This document shows, in pieces, positions 1-10,284 of a stretch of DNA of 64,000 bases. Source of the stretch: Streptomyces sp. Tue 6430 (lineage in GTDB: Bacteria > Actinomycetota > Actinomycetes > Streptomycetales > Streptomycetaceae); assembly GCA_021568835.1 (NCBI GenBank), contig JAKGSH010000003.1:62001-126000 (forward strand), given 5' to 3'. The notes beneath the pieces are model-generated. The model did not search any database, was not told where the DNA came from, and saw nothing but the letters and a program-made list of their open reading frames with translations. The number at the start of each line of letters is the position of its first letter. Position 1 is the stretch's first letter. Both the position numbers and the translations under genes were made by a program.

Positions 1-1290
1 GGTTTTCGAGCGCGAACAGATCGCCCTGCTCGGCTCCTTCGCCGCCCTGGCCGCGGCCGCCATCGACACCGCGAACCTGCTCACCGAGACCCGCTCGGCG
101 CTGGCGGGCCTGGAGCGCGCCCACGAGATCATCCAGGACCGCAGCGCCGTCATCGAGCGCGCCTCCGACGTCCACGACCGGCTCGCCGAACTGGTCCTGC
201 GCGGCGGCGGGGTCCACGACGTGGCGGCGGCCGTCTCCCAGGTCCTGGCCGGCACGGTCGACTTCACCGAGGCCGGCGCGGCCCCGGCCGCAGCACTGGA
301 GACGTCCCGCGCGGAGGGCCACGCCGTGCGGCACGAGGACGACTGGATCGCCGCCGTGACCGCGGGCGGCGAACTGCTCGGCGCCCTCGTCCTGCGCGGC
401 CACCCCGGCCTCGACCCCGTCGACCAGCGCACGCTGGAGCGGGCCGCGATGGTCACCTCCCTGCTGCTGCTCGCCAGGCGCTCCGCCGCCGAGGCCGAAC
501 AACGCGTCCGCGGCGAGCTGCTGGACGACCTGCTCGACGCCCGCGACCGCGACCCGCGCGTGCTGCGTGAGCGTGCCTCCCGGTTGCGTGCCGACCTCGA
601 CGCCACGCATGTCGTCCTCGCCGCGCGGCTGGAGGCGGACGCGGCCGACGCCGACCAGGAGGCGGCCGCGCGGCGGCGGCTGTGGTCAGCCGCCTCCCAC
701 CTCGCCGCGACCCGGCACGGCCTGGCCGCCGCCCGGGACGGCGGCACCGTCCTGCTGCTGCCGCTGGCACCGGGCGACACCGCCACGGAGCTGGCCCACC
801 GAACCGCCCGCCATCTGGGCACCGCCGTCCACGAGGCGGTCACCGTGGGCGCCTCCGCGCCCGTCCGCGGCCCGCCGCCCACCCCGACGCGGTGGTCGCC
901 GCCTACGAGGAGGGCCGCCGGTGCGTCGAAGCACTGCGGCTGCTCGGCCGCTGCGGCGACGGGGCGGCCGCCGAGGACTTCGGCTTCCTGGGACTGCTGC
1001 TCGCCGGCGACCGGGACGTGGCGGGCTTCGTGGAGCGCACCATCGGCGAGGTCGTCTCCTACGACGAGCGGCGCGGCACCGATCTGGTGCGCACTCTCGA
1101 CGCGTACTTCGCGTGCGGCATGAGCCCGGCCCGCACCAAGGACGACCTCCACGTCCACGTCAACACCGTGGCCCAGCGCCTGGAGCGCGTCGCCCGCCTC
1201 CTGGGCGAGGACTGGCAGAGTCCCGCCCGCGCCCTGGAGATCCAACTCGCTCTGCGGCTGCACCGGTTGGCGGCCCGAATACCGAACTGA
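1..1290 (+). CDS. PucR-family transcriptional regulator (5' end outside window, frame-interrupted)
   Basis: The gene enters from the left edge, so its start is not visible. From base 2 one frame reads through the end of a GAF-like sensor domain (FEREQIALLGSFAAL at the very start), a linker and a CdaR-like middle region. Near base 875, in a GC-rich run, the frame shifts by one base. The second frame carries VVAAYEEGRRCVEALRLL and a C-terminal helix-turn-helix (HVHVNTVAQRLERVARLLG) typical of PucR regulators, which usually activate catabolic or transport genes in response to a small ligand. It ends five bases before a strong hairpin and converges on the transporter gene. Family assignment rests on the HTH plus GAF order. 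The ligand cannot be told. The indel may be a sequencing error. Confidence 0.75.
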
Positions 1291-1326
1291 CGGTTCCCGT
1301 GCTCCCTCGGGGGAGCACGGGAACCG
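1291..1326. terminator. Bidirectional hairpin terminator
   Basis: A perfect 16-bp stem (CGGTTCCCGTGCTCCC at 1291-1306 pairing with 1311-1326) with a TCGG tetraloop lies between the convergent PucR and MHS transporter genes. This is the usual U-less hairpin terminator arrangement of streptomycetes. Confidence 0.8.
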
Positions 1327-1347
1327 GGTCGCGCACGGGGGCCGGGA

Positions 1348-2731
1348 TCACCGGACGCGGGCGTCCTCCGTCCGGGCCGTCGTGTTCCGCACCTCGGGGG
1401 CGGTGTCCATGGCGCCCAGGTCGCGGTGGCGGGTCTCCTTGGCCAGACCCACGGCGACGACCGTCAGCACGGAGGCGGCGATCACGTACAGGGCGATCGG
1501 CGTGGAGCTGTCGTAGTCGGCCAGCAGGGCGGTGGCGATGAGCGGGGCCGGAGCACCGGCCGCGACCGAGGCGAACTGGGCGCCGATGGAAGCGCCGGAG
1601 TAGCGCATCCGGGTCGCGAACATCTCGGAGAAGAAGGCCGCCTGGGGCGCGTACATCGCGCCGTGCAGGACCAGTCCGACGGTCACGGCGAGGATGAGGT
1701 TGCCGAAGCCGCCCGTGTCGATGAGCGAGAAGAAGGGGAACATCCACAGTCCGATGCCGACCGCGCCAGCAGGTAGACGGGACGCCGACCCACCCGGTCG
1801 GAGAGCGCGCCCCAGGCCGGGATCACCGCGAAGTGCACGGCGGAGGCGATGAGCACGGCGTTGAGGGCGGTCTGCTTGGAGACCCCGGCCGAGGTCGTCG
1901 CGTACACGAGGATGAAGGCGGTGATGACGTAGTAGGAGATGTTCTCCGCCATGCGCGCGCCCATCGCGACGAGCACGTCACGCCAGTGATGCCGCAGCAC
2001 GGCGACGAGCGGAAGCTTCTCGGCCGCGGCCGCTTCCGTCGCCTTCCGGGCCTCGGCGTGCGCCAAAGCCTCCTTGAAGACCGGGGACTCGTCGACAGAG
2101 AGACGGATCCACAGACCGACGATCACCAGCAGACCGGAGAGCAGGAACGGTATCCGCCAGCCCCAGCTGCCGAAGGCGGCGTCCGACAGCACGGCCGTGA
2201 GGAAGGAGAGCACACCGGTCGCGAGCAGTTGCCCCGCCGGCGCTCCGGTCTGCGGCCACGAGGCCCAGAACCCGCGCCGCCGCGCGTCCCCGTGCTCGGA
2301 CACCAGCAGGACGGCCCGCCCCACTCACCGCCGAGCGCGAAGCCCTGCACCAGACGCAGCACGGTCAGCAGCACTGGAGCGGCGGTGCCGATGGTCGCGT
2401 GCGTGGGCAGCAGGCCGATCGCGAAGGTCGCCCCACCCATCATCACCAGGCTGAGCACCAGCAGTTTCTTGCGCCCGAGCCGGTCCCCGTAGTGCCCGAA
2501 GACCAGCGCCCCGAGTGGACGCGCCGCGAACCCCACGGCGTACGTCAGGAAGGACAGCAGAGTGCCGACGAGGGGATCGGAGCCCGGGAAGAACAGCTTG
2601 TTGAAGACGAGTGCCGCGGCGGAGCCGTACAGGAAGAAGTCGTACCACTCGATGGTGGTGCCGATGAGGGACGCGGCGACGATGCGCTTGAGGCTGGACG
2701 GGGCTGGTGGAGCGGCTGCGGGCGACGACAT
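1348..2731 (-). CDS. MHS-family (metabolite:H+ symporter) MFS transporter, frame-interrupted
   Basis: This is a 12-helix major facilitator of the ProP/ShiA (MHS) subfamily, importing a small metabolite with protons across the membrane. The N-terminal part ([20 protein letters not shown], then DRLGRKK between helices 2 and 3) is in one frame. Near 2325 the frame changes and continues with [20 protein letters not shown] and [12 protein letters not shown]. Near 1765 it changes again and ends with [18 protein letters not shown] and a C-terminal helix. Start chosen at 2731, where AGGAAGTGG precedes ATG by a proper distance. The three pieces together have the normal length of about 440 residues. 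Each indel sits in a GC run. A truncated, diverged second copy of this locus lies at 11.85-12.3 kb. The substrate cannot be deduced. Confidence 0.75.
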
Positions 2732-2734
2732 CGG

Positions 2735-3002
2735 CACCACTTCCTGACGTTCGGCGGGGACGTTTGCGTGTTGCCACACCGTAGAAACACGCAGGTCAGG
2801 CGCACATGTGGCGGGGCAACATAGTTCGAGGGTCGGCTATGCGTGCGGCCACCATGCCGGCTCATGGAAAGGCGTCCCAGGGGACCGGTGGTGGTCGAAA
2901 CGAGTGCCGTCCGGGACGCGTAGTTCAGGGTGATTTGACGGCGCGGTGCTGACTCCCGTGCTGGTTAGGTGCTGACCACGCTTCGTTGAACTCGGGCATC
3001 TG
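2735..3002. repeat. MHS upstream region, duplicated in diverged form at about 11.95-12.28 kb
   Basis: The sequence upstream of the MHS start (including ACACCGTAG, GGCACATGTG and CATAGTTCGAGG-type words, and further out GTGCTGACTCCCGTGCTGG) recurs in the same order upstream of the truncated MHS copy at 11948, with many substitutions. It therefore represents an old locus duplication, not a recent repeat. Bases 3003-3213, up to the IS256 end, hold nothing I recognise. Confidence 0.6.
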
Positions 3003-3213
3003 GGATTGATCGACTCAGAGTCGTTGCGTGGCAGGTGGCCGGACTGAGAAACCGAGTCCGGCCTTGCCGCTCAGCCGCCGTCGGCACTGGCCAAGGCGCT
3101 GTGCCTGGGCGCGGTGCACGTTGATGCCAGGAGGTTCTTCGTCTGCTGGTAGTACACGGCTCAGATGCGGTTTGACCAGATAAAACAGCTCTGATCGCCA
3201 CAAACTGCGGTTG

Positions 3214-4635
3214 CGTCCGGGGAAGTGGTGTACGGGTTCCCACCTGATCCGGGCGTTTGGTCCGGCGTCGAAGTGAGTATCCGGATATGAGAACGGCCAC
3301 CGGCTGATCTTTCAAGACGACCAAGTCTTTGAAGGAGACCAGCACGATGCCCGCACCCGACAGTCTGCCCTGTACGCCCTCGCGGAGGACAATCTCGCCT
3401 CGGCGAGTCCGGACCTGCTGCGCGCGATGGTCAAGACGTTCGCCGATGCGCTCATGTCGGCGGAGGCCAACGCCCTCTGCAACGCCGAGTACGGGCAGGT
3501 CAGCGACGAGAGGGTCAACCACCGCAACGGCTATCGCCCGCGCGAGTGGGACACCCGCGCCGGGACCGTCGAGCTCGCCGTTCCCAAGCTGAGGCAGGGC
3601 AGCTACTTCCCGCACTGGCTCCTGGAACGCCGCCGCCGGGCTGAACAGGCCCTGATCTCGGTGGTCGCCACCGCCCACCTCCTCGGCGTCTCCACCCGCG
3701 GAGTCGAGAAACTCGCCGAGTCCCTGGGCGTCACCCAGCTGTCGAAGTCCCAGGTCAGCGCGATGACCAATCACCTGGACGGCCAGGTCGCCGCCTTCCG
3801 CAACCGGCCCCTGGACGCCGGCCCGTACTCGTTCGTCTGGATCGACGCACTCACCCAGAAGGTCCGAGAAGGCGGCCGCATCATCAACGTTCACGCCATT
3901 GGTCGCGGTCGGCGTCAACACCGACGGCCACCGCGAGATCCTCGGCATCGACGTCGCCACCGCCGAGGACGGCGCCGGCTGGCTGGCCTTCCTGCGTTCC
4001 CTGATCGCCCGCGGCCTGTCCGGCGTCCAGCTCGTCGTCTCCGACGCCCACGCCGGCCCGGTGGACGCGATCGGCGCGGTCCTGCCCGGCGCCTCCTGGC
4101 AGCGCTGTCGCACTCACTACGCGAGGAACTTGCTGAACCAGGTGCCGAAGTCGGCCCAGCCCTGGGTGGCCACCCTCCTGCGGACCGTCTTCGAGCAGCC
4201 CGACACCGACGCGGTGAAGGCCCAGATGGCACACGTGCTGGACGCCCTGGAGGCCAAATTCCCCAAAGCTGCAGCCTACTTGGATGCCGCCCAGCACGAC
4301 CTGCTGGCCTTCACCGTCTTCCCGCGGGAGATCTGGCGACAGATCTGGTCGAACAACCCCCAGGAACGGCTGAACAAGGAGATCCGCCGCCGCACCGACG
4401 TGGTCGGCATCTTCCCCGACCGCACCGCCGTCATCAGGCTCGTCGGGGCGGTCCTGGCCGAGCAGAACGACGAGTGGACCGAAGCCCGCCGCTATATGGG
4501 CCGCGAACTCCTCGCCAAAGCCCGACTCCACCCGATCGAGTCAGAAAACGACGACCCCGCCCTGCCCACCGAACTCACCGCATAGCCTCAGACCGAGATC
4601 ACCGAATGGCCGTCGATACACCACTCCAGCGGACG
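3214..4635 (+). mobile_element. IS256-family insertion sequence (copy 1), inactive
   Basis: An imperfect terminal inverted repeat links 3214-3232 (CGTCCGGGGAAGTGGTGTA) with 4617-4635 (reverse complement CGTCCGCTGGAGTGGTGTA), 16 of 19 positions matching. The 1.42-kb length and single transposase gene fit the IS256 family. I see no clear 8-9 bp target duplication. A solo, diverged version of the left end lies at 32826-32901. The right end abuts a CRISPR fragment. Confidence 0.75.
3347..4585 (+). pseudogene. IS256-family transposase, frameshifted
   Basis: This is a DDE-type Mutator/IS256 transposase. The N-terminal frame runs to about 3897 with VSDERVNHRNGYRPREWDT and SFVWIDALTQKVREGG, the first catalytic Asp. 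The frame then changes and continues with GVQLVVSDAHAGPVDAIG, the second Asp region, and IWSNNPQERLNKEIRRRTD, the Glu region, ending at 4585. The N-terminus is also disturbed: the ATG at 3347 after AAGGAGACC is in a different frame from DARTRQSALYALAEDN, as if one copy of the adjoining short repeat GCCCGCACCCGAC had been lost. With two frame breaks this copy is unlikely to make active enzyme. Confidence 0.85.
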
Positions 4636-4663
4636 TGACCCGACGCTGCCGCGCATCGCAGAA

Positions 4664-4753
4664 CGGTTCACCTCCGCCTGCGCGGAGCGGACGAGTACGA
4701 GACGGAATGGCCCGGCGACGGGTTCGGTTCACCTCCGCCTGTGCGGAGCGGAC
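4664..4753 (-). CRISPR. Remnant CRISPR fragment, type I-E-like, two repeats and one spacer, no cas genes
   Basis: Two 29-bp repeats, 4664-4692 and 4725-4753, begin CGGTTCACCTCCGCCTG, end GCGGAGCGGAC, and differ at a single base (C or T after CCTG). They are exactly 61 bp apart, leaving a 32-bp spacer (4693-4724). On the minus strand each repeat starts GTCCGCTCCGC, ends GGAGGTGAACCG and has a small internal stem, matching the type I-E repeat pattern. The spacing and repeat form are the evidence. No further repeat appears to the right, and to the left the IS256 element begins 29 bases away. No cas gene is in the window. Confidence 0.7.
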
Positions 4754-4830
4754 ATGACCCGGCCCACCGGTCAGCGCTTTCCCATGGGAGTCGGCAAGGT
4801 GGCAGTTGAGCCAAGACATCGCAGGTCTAC

Positions 4831-5642
4831 CTACCGCACGGTCCTGGCATAGCCACCTGCGCTCATGCCGAATTCCCGCCGGAAGTGCCGATTGAGCTGG
4901 CTCTGGTCACAGTAACCAAGCTCGGCGGCGGTCTCTGCCACGGATCGTCCCGCTGCCAGCATGGACTTGGCGCGTGCCAAGCGCAACAGGGTCCGGTAAT
5001 GGTGCGGTGGAACCCCGTAAGCCTGCCGGAAACTCCTGATCAAGTGGCGTTTGCTGCAACCGGCGACTGCCGCGAGGTCGTCGAGCTTGATGTTGGAGTT
5101 CAGTTGGCTGTGGAGCATCTCCCGTACTTGACGAAGCGCTCGAGGACGAAGTGTCGGACTCGCTGCGCCGGGAGCATCCGCATGCCTGGCGAGCAGGACG
5201 GTCAGCAAGCGGATCAGCGACGACTCGAGATCCAACTCGTCCTCGCCGTGCGCCAAATCCCTGTGCAGCGCAGCAATGCCGTTGAAGAGGCTGCGGTCTG
5301 GATAGGTCACCTCATGAAAGCGCGGCCGGCCTGTGCCGACTGACATGAGATCGGCGTCAATGAACATCAGTTGCACAATGGCCTGGCCGTCAGCGGCGGC
5401 TTTGTCCTGATCGAGGCAGCTCACGACCTCATGGGGCTCGATCACCGTCACCGCGCCAGGAACAGGGGGACCCTGGGTTCGCCCGAGGTACTGAAAAGGG
5501 GTGCAGAGCCGCCATGCGTGATCTTGACGGTGTACCCACTGTTCACAACGGTCGGGAAGTCACCATCGGCAACGCGCACAACCAGGCTCTCGACTCCGAA
5601 CCGTGCTCTTCTGTGACGCCCATCGATTGCGGACTCAGTCAT
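4831..5642 (-). CDS. AraC-family transcriptional regulator, frame-interrupted
   Basis: The C-terminal 100 residues form a clear AraC/XylS double helix-turn-helix: IKLDDLAAVAGCSKRHLIRS for the first, VAETAAELGYCDQSQLNRHF for the second, then REFGMSAGGYARTVR at the end. The N-terminal AraC-binding cupin part (FGVESLVVRVADGDFPTVVN) starts at ATG 5642 and is separated from the rest by a one-base frame change near 5450. The length of about 270 residues is normal for the family. It faces away from the alpha/beta hydrolase at 5945 across a 302-bp gap and is a plausible regulator of it. The inducer is unknown. Confidence 0.75.
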
Positions 5643-5944
5643 GTCACTTTCGCCCTAGTTCGGTTTGTTCGGTTGATCTTACAGTTCCCGGCAAGACAAG
5701 TGCATCCGTCGAGCTAGGGAGGCATGACAGTCGATGGTTGAGCCAGTCGCCCTCCCCCTGCCGTCAGACCGCGGGACGAACACCTGACGAGATCTGTGCA
5801 CCGCTGCGGAGATCACCGTCCACACCGATCCAGGTGCCGGGCGGCCGTTCCTGGCCCATCAGGCTCGCGGCCACGACCGCCAGTTCCATGCCTACCGCCA
5901 GTTACGACAGGCGCTATGTCAACACCGATCTCGAAAGGGCTCCG
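5643..5944. promoter_or_regulatory. Divergent intergenic region between AraC regulator and hydrolase
   Basis: These 302 bases contain no gene I can support. The position between two divergent genes, with the less GC-rich stretch at 5643-5700, makes this the likely site of both promoters and of AraC-type operators. No specific operator could be assigned. Confidence 0.35.
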
Positions 5945-6918
5945 ATGAGCAAGCCGTACAGCGACGCCGCCAACATCCCGGTCAACGCGTCGCAACCCGT
6001 CCTCACCTACCATCCGGTCACCCTCGACGTTCCCGGCCGGCCCGTGCCGCTGGAGGTCAAGGTGTCGATCCCGCGACCGGCACCGACCTGCCGCTCATCC
6101 TCCTGTCCCACGGGCACGGGCTGGCGAACTTCCTGTCCTCCTACAACGGCTACGGGCCGCTGGCGAACTTCTTCGCCGCCCACGGGTTCGCGGTCATCCA
6201 GCCGACCCACCTGGACTCGACGGCCCTCGGTCTGCGCGACACCGACCTCAAGGACGCGCCCCTGTTCTGGCGTGACCGCGCCACCGACATGCACAACATC
6301 CTCGACCGCCTCGACGACATCGAGGCCGCCGTCCCTGGTCTTGCCGAACGGCGGATCGACAGGGACCGTGTCGGTGCCGTAGGACACTCCCTGGGCGGCA
6401 ACACCGTCTCCCTCCTCCTCGGAGCCCAGATGCTGGACCCGGACGACGACCGGCCGAAGGACCTCTCCGACTCTCGTGTCAAGGCGGGAGTGCTCATCGG
6501 AGCTCCAGGCATCGGCAACGACGAGCACTTCGCCGAGTGGGCCAAGACGAACTACCCGGTGCTGTATTACACCGACTTCGAGCAGATGACAGGCACCAGC
6601 CTGATCATCGTGGGCGATCAGGACCTCAACCCCAACTTCTCCAATCGGCTCAGCTACCGTGCTGACGCTTACTCGGCCAGCCCCGGCGGCAACAAAACCA
6701 TGGTGACCATGTACGGCGCTGGTCACATCTTCGGTGGCATATCCGGATACGACGCGGCAGAGACGGACGACGAAAATCCCGAGCGCGTGGCGACTCTGCG
6801 GGCTCTCGTGTGGGCCTACTTGCGCAGCCAGCTCTACTCGGCCGACCCGTCCTGGAAGAACGCGGTGAACGCCCTGGAGAACGGTGAAGACCCGATGGCC
6901 AAGGTCGAAACGAGGTAG
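5945..6918 (+). CDS. Alpha/beta hydrolase (chlorophyllase/PAF-acetylhydrolase-like), frame-interrupted
   Basis: Start ATG 5945 follows GAAAGGGCTCCG, a good ribosome site. The first 43 residues are in one frame (YHPVTLDVPGRPVPLEVKVS). Near 6072 the frame shifts and continues with LPLILLSHGHGLANFLSSYN, the oxyanion-side strand, then RVGAVGHSLGGNTVSLLLG with the nucleophile Ser in GHSLGG, a likely catalytic Asp in the strand around LIIVGDQDLN, and the catalytic His in YGAGHIFGGIS. This is the usual Ser-Asp-His order of a soluble esterase or lipase acting on a carboxylic ester. A cytoplasmic location is inferred from the lack of a signal peptide. It is probably controlled by the divergent AraC gene. 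Confidence 0.75.
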
Positions 6919-7015
6919 TTCCGCGAGGTGGGCGGCGGTGCGACGGCCGCCGCCCACCGCACTTCATCGCACCGAGACCTTCCACCCCAGTACGGATCGC
7001 ACAGGAGCAACCGCC

Positions 7016-7537
7016 ATGTGGACCACGTTCGCTGCAACCGTCGGCGGAAGCGCCGCCGGCCTCACCGGCCTCACCTTCATCGTTGTCGCCTTCCGCTTCG
7101 ACGTCGTCGCCACCTCCCAGGAATACCGCAACCGCGCCGCGCAAACCGTCTCCCTGTTCCTGACAACCACAGTCACCGCATCGCTGGTCACCCTGCCGCA
7201 ACCGACCTGGGCGCTCGGGGTCGAACTGTTGGTCGCCGCAGCAGCAAGCGCAAGTCTGCTCTCGGTGCTCGACCACGCAGCCCGCCGTGGCACGTCCCAG
7301 CATGCGCGGCCCATCCTCGTCGTCGCGCTCGTCGTGTTCGCGGCAGGTATCGCCGCCGCCGGACTGTTCGCCACCGTCGGCTCCACCAACGGAATGGGCT
7401 TCTACGCCGCGAGTTCGCTGCTCGGCCTCATGTGGGGCGTCTACGGGACGTGGGTCTTCCTCACCCAGGCGGGCACGGATCAGATCAACGCGGTAGCAAA
7501 CGTGCATGACCAGCCCGGCACCGTGCCGGCCGCCTGA
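7016..7537 (+). CDS. Small four-helix membrane protein, function unknown
   Basis: ATG 7016 is preceded by ACAGGAGCAACC. The 173-residue product has four or five hydrophobic segments (GGSAAGLTGLTFIVVAF, FLTTTVTASLVTLP, ILVVALVVFAAGIAAAGLF, ASSLLGLMWGVYGTWVFL) with short loops and no signal peptide, so it should be an integral membrane protein. Proteins of this layout are common in actinomycetes but I know no assigned function. It follows the hydrolase by 97 bases on the same strand and could be co-transcribed with it. The IS256 left end begins 44 bases downstream. Confidence 0.7.
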   Translation: MWTTFAATVGGSAAGLTGLTFIVVAFRFDVVATSQEYRNRAAQTVSLFLTTTVTASLVTLPQPTWALGVELLVAAAASASLLSVLDHAARRGTSQHARPILVVALVVFAAGIAAAGLFATVGSTNGMGFYAASSLLGLMWGVYGTWVFLTQAGTDQINAVANVHDQPGTVPAA

Positions 7538-7651
7538 CCGGCCCCACACAGTGAGGCGGTGCGGGACTGTGACGGAGTGCGGGTCTGTACGGTGAGTGGT
7601 GTAACTCCCAGGCAGGAACAGTCAGTTAAGTGTGGTGTCTCGGGATCTTGG

Positions 7652-8755
7652 TTACACGAAGTCCTCGAAGGTGAGCTGCTGCGGGATGTCCGAGAGTGGT
7701 TCGGGCGGCTGGTCGAAGACGATCCGGTAGTCGCTCCCGGCGGTCCGGCTGATGGGCGGTCGGCCGCCGAGCGCGGCGTGCGGCCGCTCGTGGTTGTAGT
7801 AGTTCACGAACTCCACGAGTGCGACGCGTCGTTCACGCTCGGTTGTGTAGTCGCGGACGTACGCCCACTCGCGGGAGAGCGTCCCGTTGTACCTCTCCAC
7901 CTTCCCGTTCGTGCGCGGCGTGTACGGCCTGGTCCGCTTGTGCTTCGTACCGGTCGCGGCGAGCGCGTCAGCCCAGGTCGTAGACCGGTAGCACGCACCG
8001 TTGTCGGTGAGGCAGCGGCGGATCGGTGTGATGCCGTGGGCGGCGAAGAAGGCAACGGCACGGTGCCAGAAGGCGACCGCGGTGACGGCCTTCTCGTCGT
8101 CCAGGGCCTCGGTGTAGGCGAGCCGGGAGTGGTCGTCGAGCGCCGAATGCAGGTACGTGTATCCGACCTTGCCGATGCCGGGACCGGTGCGTTTGGAAGC
8201 GCGGGCGGACTCGGTGCCGACGCCGTGCATCCGCCAGCCGCCGCCGGTCGGGATACGTCCGAGTTTCTTGACGTCGACGTGGACCAGGTCGCCGAGCCGG
8301 TCGTGCTCGTAGCGGATGACCTCCCGCAGCTGCTCGCCGGTCGGTGGATCGAGGTCCCGGAGCCGGTTGAGTCCTCGCCTCACCAGGATGCGGTGGGCGG
8401 TCGCCGGCGCGAGTGTGACGCCGTGCAGCCGCTGTAGGTCGGCGGCGAGCCGGGCTGGCCCGTGCTTGGTCCGCCGCCGCAGCGCCTCCACCAGGTCGGC
8501 GATGTCCTCGGGGGTGCGGGCGGGGCTGGTGGCGGGGCGGGAGGAGTGGTCGAGCAGTCCGTTCTCGCCGTGCGCCCGCCAACGGGCGTATCACTTGGCC
8601 GGGCAACGGCGCGAGATCCCGGCTTCCGCAGCGACGTGCGCGATCGGACGTCCGGCGTCGATCCGCAGGCACAAGCGCAGACGTCCTTCGGGGGTCAGCG
8701 GTGCGTTCCGGTGCCCCCTGCTGGTGGCGCTCCTGGACTCGGCGGCCGCGTTCAC
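7652..8755 (-). pseudogene. IS481-family transposase with an internal stop codon
   Basis: The reading frame gives the N-terminal helix-turn-helix (GRPIAHVAAEAGISRR), then a TGA at 8591-8593 where the family has Trp (AK-W-YARWRAHGENGL), and continues in the same frame through the integrase core: GDLVHVDVKKLGRIP, DDHSRLAYTEALDD and RCLTDNGACY, closing with TNGKVERYNGTL, which contain the catalytic Asp, Asp and Glu. The C-terminus EDFV lies 21 bases from the IS end. The probable start is GTG 8755. There is no ATG nearby. Apart from the nonsense codon the protein is complete, so it may have been inactivated recently. Confidence 0.85.
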
Positions 8756-8756
8756 C

Positions 8757-8782
8757 GGGAACCCTGAGATCTCAGGGCTCCC
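8757..8782. terminator. Hairpin downstream of the VOC gene
   Basis: GGGAACCCTGAGA pairs with TCTCAGGGCTCCC (one G-T-like mismatch), with a perfect 16-bp palindrome CCCTGAGATCTCAGGG at its centre. It lies 22 bases past the VOC stop codon and just upstream of the transposase start. It could end the VOC transcript or limit read-through into the transposase. Confidence 0.5.
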
Positions 8783-8804
8783 GCGTGAGCGGCTGTGCGT
8801 GGCG

Positions 8805-9203
8805 TCAGCGTGCGAACTTTTCGATGGCCGCCGGGGTGACGGGGGTGAAGAAGTTGACGAGGTTGCCGTCGGGGTCACGGAACAGCAGCGACCGGTTGCC
8901 CCAGGGCATCGTGGTGGGCTCGGTGACGAAGTCGGTGACGAAGCCGGTCAGGTTCTGGTGAACGCGGTCCACGTCGTCGACGAGGAACTCGGTGATCACG
9001 CTGTGGTTGTCCGCCGGGCGAGCAGAGCCCGGGGCGAACAGCGGGACGGTGCGGGTGCCGGCGATCGCGAGGGTGGCGCCCGGGGTCTTGAGCTCGGCGA
9101 AGTCCTCGGTGGCCCACGTCGCCCGCACTCCTGTGGCTCGCTCGTAGAACTCGACGAGACGCGCTACGTCGCTGGTGATGATGCGGATCGAGACGAAGTC
9201 CAT
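8805..9203 (-). CDS. VOC (glyoxalase/bleomycin-resistance) family protein
   Basis: A 132-residue protein of one beta-alpha-beta-beta-beta pair, beginning MDFVSIRIITSDVARLVEFY and ending with the family signature RSLLFRDPDGNLVNFFTP. Start ATG 9203 follows GGAGATCCCC. VOC proteins bind a metal and act as lyases or dioxygenases, or sequester drugs. Metal ligands are partly visible (Glu in ITEFLV), but substrate cannot be named. It is transcribed away from the WYL regulator with 92 bases between, a typical regulator-target pair. The location inside an IS481-type element suggests it travels as a passenger. Confidence 0.8.
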   Translation of the reverse strand: MDFVSIRIITSDVARLVEFYERATGVRATWATEDFAELKTPGATLAIAGTRTVPLFAPGSARPADNHSVITEFLVDDVDRVHQNLTGFVTDFVTEPTTMPWGNRSLLFRDPDGNLVNFFTPVTPAAIEKFAR

Positions 9204-9295
9204 GGGGATCTCCTTGGCTGTGTGGAGTCGTGCACGTCGCAGGCTAGGAGAAATAGTGGACAGAATCGGTCCTGTATTCGCGTTAGGTTGTGCAC

Positions 9296-10284
9296 ATGCC
9301 TCGACCCACTGGCCGCGTGCTGACACTCCTGGAGCTGTTGCAGTCGGGCGGCACCCGGACGGTGGCCGAACTCGCCGACCGGCTCGGCGTCGAAGGGCGC
9401 ACCGTGCGGCGGTATGTGGACCAGCTGATCGACCTCGACGTGCCCGTGGAATCGGTGCGCGGCCGCTACGGCGGGTACCGGCTCGCCCCGGGTACCGCTT
9501 GCCTCCGCTCATGCTCAGCGACGACGAGGCGCTGGCCGTGCTGCTCGGCCTGGTCGCCGGCCGCCGGGCAGGGCTGACAACGACGCAGCACACGGCAAGC
9601 GAGACGGCATCGGCCAAGATCCGGAGGGTGCTGCCCAAGCACATCGCCCGCCGGCTCGACACACTCCTGGAATCCCTCGCCTTCACGGACCAGCCCGGAG
9701 AGTTCGACACCCCGGACGCCGGGGTCCTGCTCACCATCGCCGATGCGGTGCGCCACCGCCGACCGGTCTCGATCCGCTACACCGACCGCGACGAACGGCG
9801 CAGCGAACGCACGCTGCACGCGTACGGGATCGTCGCCCATGCGGGCCGGTGGTACGTCACGGGCAAGGACGCCCGGATCGGCGAGGACCGAACCTTCCGG
9901 CTCGATCGCATCGCAGACGCGCGGACCCTGCCCGGCTCATTCGAAGCGCCGGCGGGCCCCGATCCGGCACAGCGCGTGTTGTCAGGCTTCGCCACGGCTG
10001 ACTACCGGCATGAGGTGACCTTGCGGATCCACGGGACGGTCGAGCAGATCCGCGCCCACCTTCCCGCCAGCATCGCGAGCCTGGAGGAGCACGAGCCCGC
10101 GGCAGGCGAGAACCGGGCAACCGAGCGCTGGCTACGCGTCGAGCTGCGGGCGGAGCGGCTCGACTGGGTGCCTCCGGTACTCGCCTCACTCGACCGGCCG
10201 TTCGTCATCGAGCGTCCCGATGAACTTCGCGACCTCGTCATCGAGCTCGCCGATCGCCTCGCGTCCTACGCCCGCCAAGCCTGA
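9296..10284 (+). CDS. WYL-domain (YafY-type) transcriptional regulator, frame-interrupted
   Basis: Residues 1-60 form a DeoR-like winged helix (RTVAELADRLGVEGRTVRRY, then RGRYGGYRLAPG). Near 9497 the frame changes by one base and continues with LPPLMLSDDEALAVLLGL, the WYL core (GRWYVTGKDARIGEDRTFRL) and a C-terminal WCX extension (RLDWVPPVLASLDRPFVIE). Together they give a normal-length regulator of about 330 residues. WYL domains sense nucleic-acid-derived or other ligands. Start ATG 9296 could be read with almost no leader, since AT-rich promoter-like sequence lies directly before it. It probably represses itself and the divergent VOC gene. Confidence 0.75.

Noticed and set aside
4621..4634. 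A partial third CRISPR repeat (AGCGGAC) left of the array
   Set aside because: The bases are part of the IS256 terminal inverted repeat (reverse complement CGTCCGCTGGAGTGG matches the left end), and the spacing is 3 bases off the 61-bp period.
8757..8782. Palindrome next to the transposase start as the right end of a short IS481
   Set aside because: It does not match the left end at 7631, whereas 10288-10315 does and is bordered by the same GTTAAG repeat; the palindrome is better explained as a terminator.
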